From a bacterium (lineage in GTDB: Bacteria > UBP13 > UBA5359): a stretch of DNA of 18,291 nt. The notes beneath the pieces were generated by a model, which saw only the letters and a program-made list of their open reading frames with translations, was not told where the DNA came from and made no database searches. The translations under genes were made by a program, and so were the position numbers. Below, piece by piece: positions 14,770-18,291 of this stretch (position 1 is its first letter; each line of letters opens with the position of its first letter). The stretch lies in assembly GCA_028685295.1 (NCBI GenBank), contig JAQUEL010000037.1, positions 1-18,291 on the forward strand. Reading direction: 5' to 3'.

Positions 14770-16765
14770 TGAAAACACTGTTATAATCAACGGCGGGCCG
14801 GTAGTCATAGAGGGTGAAGTCAATCTATTGGAACTGGTGCAAAAGGCCGGTATCGAGCTGCCTACCTTCTGCTACCATTCCGAGTTGTCCGTTTACGGTG
14901 CCTGTCGTATGTGCCTGGTGGAAGTTAAAGGGCGCGGTCTGCAGGCTGCCTGCTCAACGCCTCCCGAGCCGGGCATGGAGATAGAGACCCATACGGAAAA
15001 GACGCAGAAGATCAGACGTATGGTTCTGGAACTGTTGCTGGCTAACCATGATCGTGAATGCACTACCTGTGACAAGAGTACGGTCTGTAAGCTGCAGCAG
15101 CTTTCGCAACAGCTTAAGCTGGATGATATTCGCTTCAAGAACAGGACCAAGCATCAGGAGAAAGACCTGAGCAGTCCTGCGCTGGTGCGTGATCCTAATA
15201 AATGTATTCTTTGCGGCGATTGTGTCAGAATGTGCAGTGAAATCCAGAGCATCGGTGTGTTGGATTTTGCCAACAGAGGCTCTGATGTTATTGTAGGCCC
15301 GGCCTTCAAGAAGAAGATCGGTGAAGTGGATTGCGTCAACTGTGGCCAGTGCGCCGCCGTCTGTCCTACCGGCGCCATAACTGTTCGTTCCCAAATGCAA
15401 AACGTCTGGCAGGCTATTCAGGATCCGTCCAAGACCGTCGTTGCTCAGATAGCTCCGGCTATCAGAGTTACCGTAGGTGAAGCCTTCGGACTGGGGCCCG
15501 ATGCTCCATTGATGGGCAAGATGGCTGCCTCCATGCGCAAGATGGGCTTTGATAAGGTTTACGACACCTGCCTGACAGCTGACCTTACCATTCTGGAGGA
15601 GACTAATGAATTTCTGCAGCGGTTGCAGAACGGCGGCAAGCTGCCTATTTTCACCTCCTGCTGCCCGGGCTGGGTAAAGTTTGCTGAGCAGTTCTATCCG
15701 GATTTGCTTGATAATCTCTCTACCTGCCGCTCGCCGCAGCAGATGTTCGGGTCGCTGGCCAAGAACTACTATGCTGCTGAGCTAGGCATAGATCCTAAGG
15801 ATCTTTATGTGGTCTCCGTCATGCCCTGCACGGCCAAGAAGTTTGAGGCGGTCCGTCCTGAATTCAGTAAGGATGGGGTGCCTGAAGTCGATGCTGTGCT
15901 GACCACTCAGGAGCTGGTGGCTATGATCAAAGAGGCCGGAGTTCGTTTTGACGAAGTCGAAGCCAGAGCGCTGGATATGCCCTTCGGCTTTGCTACCGGA
16001 GCCGGTGTGATTTTTGGTAATTCCGGCGGCGTGGCCGAGGCCGTGCTGCGCTACGGTTATGAGAAGGTTACCGGCCAGGAACTGGCCGATGTGGATTTCA
16101 AAGTCGTGCGCGGCTTGGAAGGCATCAAAGAGGCTGAAATCGCTTTGCCGGAGGTAACCCTCAGGCTGGCTGTAGTCAGCGGCCTGGGTAACGCCAGGGA
16201 ACTGATCGAGCGTATACGTAGCGGTGAAGCCCACTACGATATAGTGGAAGTTATGACCTGTCCGGGCGGCTGTATCGGCGGAGGCGGGCAGTTGCTGCCT
16301 AACAATATGGAGAACCGCCAGCGGCGCACCCGGGAGCTTTACGCCATGGATGCCGGCATGCCTTTCCGCAAGAGCCAGGATAACCCCATCGTGGATAAGA
16401 TCTACCAGAAGTGGCTCGGCGAACCCAACAGCCACGCAGCTCATGATGCGCTGCATACCAGCTACGGATCCAGGCGCAGGATCAAGGGCAGTATTGCCGA
16501 CGACAATAATAATGATGCTAAACTCGATGTTTCTGTTTGCGTAGGCACCAGCTGCTACCAGCGCGGCTCTTACAATATCCTGCAGACCTTTATGAAGGAA
16601 GCTGAGGAGCAGGGGTTGGCTGATAAGATCAACCTGCGGGCCACCTTCTGTTATGAGCGCTGCAACAAAGGCCCATCTATCAAAGTCAACGGCAAGCAGG
16701 TCAAAGGCGTCAAGCCGGACAATGCGGTGGAGTTCTTCAAGAACAACATTGCGAAGGAGCTGTAG
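14753..16765 (+). CDS. hydA: [FeFe] hydrogenase catalytic subunit HydA
   Basis: 670 residues. Order: plant-type [2Fe-2S] (C40, C51, C54, C67); His-ligated [4Fe-4S] (H99, C103, C106, C112); two [4Fe-4S] (C151/154/157/161, C194/197/200/204); H-cluster domain with TSCCPGW (301-307), MPCTAKKFE (357-365) and MTCPGGCIGGGG (501-512); then a thioredoxin-like [2Fe-2S] tail (C596, C601, C633, C637) as in T. maritima HydA. Expected H-cluster ligands are C304, C359, C503 and C507. The proton path of Clostridium pasteurianum CpI is kept at a constant +4 offset: C303, E283, S323, E286, R290. The usual Ala of L3 (MAC) is Thr502. It makes or consumes H2 with HydB and HydC; bifurcation is likely but not proven by sequence. 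ATG 14762 is an alternative start. Confidence 0.97.
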   Translation: MEEMANENTVIINGGPVVIEGEVNLLELVQKAGIELPTFCYHSELSVYGACRMCLVEVKGRGLQAACSTPPEPGMEIETHTEKTQKIRRMVLELLLANHDRECTTCDKSTVCKLQQLSQQLKLDDIRFKNRTKHQEKDLSSPALVRDPNKCILCGDCVRMCSEIQSIGVLDFANRGSDVIVGPAFKKKIGEVDCVNCGQCAAVCPTGAITVRSQMQNVWQAIQDPSKTVVAQIAPAIRVTVGEAFGLGPDAPLMGKMAASMRKMGFDKVYDTCLTADLTILEETNEFLQRLQNGGKLPIFTSCCPGWVKFAEQFYPDLLDNLSTCRSPQQMFGSLAKNYYAAELGIDPKDLYVVSVMPCTAKKFEAVRPEFSKDGVPEVDAVLTTQELVAMIKEAGVRFDEVEARALDMPFGFATGAGVIFGNSGGVAEAVLRYGYEKVTGQELADVDFKVVRGLEGIKEAEIALPEVTLRLAVVSGLGNARELIERIRSGEAHYDIVEVMTCPGGCIGGGGQLLPNNMENRQRRTRELYAMDAGMPFRKSQDNPIVDKIYQKWLGEPNSHAAHDALHTSYGSRRRIKGSIADDNNNDAKLDVSVCVGTSCYQRGSYNILQTFMKEAEEQGLADKINLRATFCYERCNKGPSIKVNGKQVKGVKPDNAVEFFKNNIAKEL

Positions 16766-16800
16766 GCGGGAAGGTCCTGCTTGAAAGTGAGATAACGATG

Positions 16801-16838
16801 AAAGGGGGGATGCCTGGGAGCGGGCATCCTCCTTTTTT
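16801..16838 (+). terminator. Rho-independent terminator after hydA
   Basis: GGATGCC (16808-16814) pairs with GGCATCC (16823-16829) around an 8-base loop, extended outward by G-T, G-C, G-C and A-T pairs, with six T bases at 16833-16838. It lies 35 bases after the hydA stop and ends the hyd operon. Confidence 0.9.
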
Positions 16839-16887
16839 AGGTTGTGAATAGCTTGTGCGGTAGCCGGCTTGGAGGATAGGGCAGGGA

Positions 16888-16914
16888 TTGACAAACATTT
16901 GTTTGCAGTATAAC
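16888..16914 (+). promoter_or_regulatory. Possible vapBC promoter with embedded palindrome
   Basis: TTGACA (16888-16893) is a perfect -35 box, and TATAAC (16909-16914) is a near-consensus -10, but the spacer is only 15 bases. CAAACA-TT-TGTTTG (16892-16905), an inverted repeat, lies between them and could bind a repressor such as the VapBC complex. Confidence 0.5.
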
Positions 16915-16957
16915 CTGAATTAAAGATAACATCGATTTCAGTAATAATACAGGTAAA

Positions 16958-16982
16958 ATATATATCATGGGGTGATATATAT
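16958..16982. promoter_or_regulatory. Perfect 10-bp AT-rich inverted repeat over the vapB ribosome-binding site
   Basis: ATATATATCA (16958-16967) is mirrored by TGATATATAT (16973-16982) around TGGGG. The GGGG loop together with the following TGAT resembles a Shine-Dalgarno for ATG 16989. VapB proteins of the AbrB fold bind palindromes upstream of their own gene, so this is a good candidate autoregulatory operator; it could also fold in RNA and expose GGGG in the loop. Confidence 0.6.
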
Positions 16983-16988
16983 CATGAT

Positions 16989-17222
16989 ATGGAAACGGCA
17001 AAGGTTTTTACTAATGGCAGGAGCCAGGCTATTCGACTTCCCAAAAAATATAGGTTTAACGAAAGGGATGTCTATATTAAAAAGATAGGCAGAATGGTCT
17101 TGCTTATTCCTAAAAGCGATCTCTGGAAAATATTCCTATCAAGCCTGGACAAATTTCCTGAAGATTTCTTCGAGGAAGGACGGAAGCAGGAAGCGCCGCA
17201 AGAGAGGGAAACGATCGAATGA
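16989..17222 (+). CDS. vapB: VapB-type antitoxin (AbrB/SpoVT fold)
   Basis: 77 residues. The N-terminal swapped-hairpin DNA-binding domain is clear: ETAKVFTNGRSQAIRLPKKYRF matches the AKVF-x-NGRSQAVRLP signature of VapB. The charged C-terminal tail (about 45-77, with W46, FPEDFFEE) is where such antitoxins cover the PIN toxin's active site. Its stop overlaps the vapC start by four bases (ATGA), the standard coupling of antitoxin-first type II modules. The nearest ATG with a usable ribosome site is 16989; the ATG at 16984 is out of frame. Autorepression through the palindrome upstream is expected from the family. Confidence 0.93.
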   Translation: METAKVFTNGRSQAIRLPKKYRFNERDVYIKKIGRMVLLIPKSDLWKIFLSSLDKFPEDFFEEGRKQEAPQERETIE

Positions 17223-17632
17223 GATATTTGCTTGACACGGATATCTGTATTCGCATTCTCAGAAAAAGGCCTGTTGAAGTAATCGAAAAAATAATGGCGT
17301 TGGATGTAGAGGACACAGGGGTATCTACGATTACGCTATCCGAGTTGGAACACGGAATCGAAAAGAGCAGTTGGCCGGAAAGAAGCAGGGTGGGCTTGAT
17401 AGCATTTTTATTGCCTTTTGAAATTGTGGATTATGACCAGGAGGCTTCCAGAAAATACGGAATAACAAGGGCTAAGTTGGAAAAGAAAGGTAATATGATA
17501 GGTGCGATGGACCTTTTGATTGCTGCCTGTGTAAAATTCAAAGGTTTAACATTGGTAACCAATAACGAGAGAGAGTTTGAAAGGGTTGAAGGCTTAAAAA
17601 TAGAGAACTGGGTAAGGAGACGAGCTGTTTGA
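17219..17632 (+). CDS. vapC: VapC toxin, PIN-domain ribonuclease
   Basis: 137 residues, one PIN domain. Acidic Mg-binding residues are in place: D6 in YLLDTDICI, E42 in TLSELEHG, D98 in IGAMDLLIAA, and the closing TNNEREFERVEGL block (N115, N116, E119) that ends with IENW. VapC toxins cut specific RNAs, often initiator tRNA or the 23S sarcin-ricin loop, and are held inactive by VapB. The full length and intact active site suggest a working toxin. It follows the hydrogenase operon terminator and marks the start of accessory DNA at the right end. Confidence 0.97.
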   Translation: MRYLLDTDICIRILRKRPVEVIEKIMALDVEDTGVSTITLSELEHGIEKSSWPERSRVGLIAFLLPFEIVDYDQEASRKYGITRAKLEKKGNMIGAMDLLIAACVKFKGLTLVTNNEREFERVEGLKIENWVRRRAV

Positions 17633-17670
17633 TTCGGAGATTGTGCAAATTTTCGGTAGTGATAACGGTA

Positions 17671-17679
17671 TGGTATAAT
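17671..17679 (+). promoter_or_regulatory. Extended -10 promoter ahead of the small-gene cluster
   Basis: TGGTATAAT contains a perfect TATAAT (17674-17679) preceded by TG-N, the extended -10 form. The -35 region at the right distance (17651-17656, TTTCGG) is poor, which extended -10 promoters tolerate. It would drive the small gene at 17735 and the genes after it. Confidence 0.6.
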
Positions 17680-17734
17680 GGTGTCGAAAGATAGCTGTGC
17701 ATTAAGAGCATATACATAAAAGTGTTACATTATA

Positions 17735-17890
17735 ATGAAGAAATTTGATTGCGTTGCTATGAAACATAAGGGCGCTATTAAGGTTCAAGCCCGTTTGGCT
17801 GGGATGTCACGTGAAGAACAGTTGGCATACTGGCAAAAACAAACCGATAAGCTCCTTGAACTTCAGCGTTCTGTTGCTCCAAATAAGTGA
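17735..17890 (+). CDS. Small conserved-looking protein of 51 residues, possibly antitoxin-like
   Basis: The ORF begins MKKFDCVAMKHKGAIKV and continues through a LAGMSREEQLAYWQK segment to a charged end. It resembles, from memory, short proteins of the form M-K-x-F-D-x-V-x-M-K ... M-S-x-E-E-x-x-x-Y that are common beside toxin genes in many bacteria. It is predicted to be helical and charged. The ribosome site is weak, which leaves some doubt about the start. A promoter lies 56 bases upstream, and the next gene starts 56 bases after the stop. The function is unknown. Confidence 0.7.
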   Translation: MKKFDCVAMKHKGAIKVQARLAGMSREEQLAYWQKQTDKLLELQRSVAPNK

Positions 17891-17946
17891 AAGCCGTATT
17901 CGAGCGCCTGATAAGATTCGTTTAGGTGAAGATTATGAGGAACCCT

Positions 17947-18207
17947 ATGTCGGAACAACCCCAGGATACATCGCCTCAAATGCAGGAAATCCTGATTGAA
18001 GGCTACCGGCGTATGTCTCCCCAGCAGAAGCTGAAACGTGTTACTGAAATGACTAAGGCCGTTCAACAGCTTGCTCTTGCCCGGATTCAGCAGCAGTACG
18101 GACCTTGCTCTGAACGGGAACAGCGCCTGCGGCTGGCCGCCTTGTGGCTGGACAGGGAGACGATGATTCGTGTCTTTGATTGGGACCCGGAGGTAGAGGG
18201 GTATTGA
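17947..18207 (+). CDS. Small hypothetical protein (86 residues) paired with a downstream nucleotidyltransferase-like gene
   Basis: Residues about 10-30 (QEILIEGYRRMSPQQKLKRV) and 52-80 (SEREQRLRLAALWLDRETM, then FDWDPE) follow a pattern I recall from widespread small proteins: MSP-x-x-KL, a helix ending in ALARI-x-x-x-YG, an E-R-E-x-x-LRLAA-x-WL segment and an F-x-WDPE end. These commonly precede a nucleotidyltransferase-fold gene, as seen here. ATG 17947 is preferred because GAGG (17937-17940) lies 6 bases upstream; in-frame ATGs at 17926 and 17935 would lengthen it by up to seven residues. The stop is one base before the next ATG. An antitoxin-like or adaptor role is a guess. Confidence 0.8.
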   Translation: MSEQPQDTSPQMQEILIEGYRRMSPQQKLKRVTEMTKAVQQLALARIQQQYGPCSEREQRLRLAALWLDRETMIRVFDWDPEVEGY

Positions 18208-18208
18208 T

Positions 18209-18291
18209 ATGACGCTCGCCGAGCCTCTTCAGATTACCCAACTGATTATCCGGGAATTGGAACGTCTGAGCATCAGATATCAGATAGGCGG
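18209..18291 (+). CDS. Probable nucleotidyltransferase-fold protein, N-terminal fragment (3' end outside window)
   Basis: The first 27 codons are visible. The end, LERLSIRYQIGG, matches the opening helix and strand of many MNT/AbiEii-type nucleotidyltransferases, where it continues into G-G-S and later D-x-D metal ligands that lie outside this window. The start is one base after the preceding stop, with a G-rich ribosome site (AGAGGGG, 18194-18200) 8 bases upstream. The call rests on context and a very short segment, so a different alpha/beta fold is possible. Confidence 0.5.
   Translation, partial: MTLAEPLQITQLIIRELERLSIRYQIG

Noticed and set aside
15782-16894. 370-codon open frame on the minus strand opposite hydA and its terminator
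   Set aside because: It lies opposite invariant H-cluster motifs, crosses the terminator, and shows low-complexity, motif-free protein sequence.
1-18291. CRISPR arrays, tRNA or rRNA genes, insertion sequences
   Set aside because: No regularly spaced repeats, no cloverleaf or rRNA-like sequence and no transposase motif were seen by eye.

Overview
The window looks like chromosomal DNA of an anaerobic, fermentative Firmicute (Clostridia). The basis is a trimeric [FeFe] hydrogenase, Shine-Dalgarno sites close to the AGGAGG consensus, strong use of ATA and AGA codons next to moderate GC, and a carbohydrate-uptake and breakdown locus. Placement below class level is inference; a Mahella- or Thermoanaerobacterales-like organism would fit. 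All supported genes lie on the + strand.

Region 1 (1-1365) is the end of a sugar-uptake cluster: the C-terminus of an ABC-transporter solute-binding protein, then a GH130 mannoside phosphorylase. Region 2 (about 1500-11540) is a self-contained catabolic island. It opens with a chimeric GntR/LacI (AraR-type) regulator behind two near-identical palindromes. Tightly spaced genes follow: a large GH20/GH67-like glycosidase-fold protein, a NodB/CE4-type deacetylase, an aldose-epimerase-like protein, a creatinase-like M24 protein, a fumarylacetoacetate-hydrolase-family protein, a Gfo/Idh/MocA oxidoreductase and a second M24 paralog. A terminator ends the island. The likely overall role is to bind or cleave an unusual glycoside, remove an N- or O-acyl or amidine-type group, and oxidise and cleave the remaining sugar or sugar acid. 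The substrate cannot be read from the sequence. Three perfect or near-perfect inverted repeats lie in the gaps between the later genes.

Region 3 (11541-12307) has no recognisable gene. It holds a Rex-like palindrome, a possible promoter, an RNA segment with a strong nested hairpin, and an unassigned ORF of about 121 codons. Region 4 (12308-16838) is hydC-hydB-hydA, encoding a soluble NAD-linked, probably electron-bifurcating, HydABC-type [FeFe] hydrogenase, closed by a strong terminator. It would dispose of the reductant (NADH and ferredoxin) produced by sugar fermentation.

Region 5 (16839-18291) is accessory DNA. A vapBC toxin-antitoxin pair sits behind a palindromic AT-rich operator. After it come two small conserved-looking proteins and the first 27 codons of a probable nucleotidyltransferase-fold protein, which together may be a second, less-known toxin-antitoxin-like module. 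The most interesting items are the two M24 paralogs lacking metal-ligand aspartates inside the sugar island, the possible Rex site and structured leader ahead of the hydrogenase, and the small-gene/nucleotidyltransferase module at the right edge.
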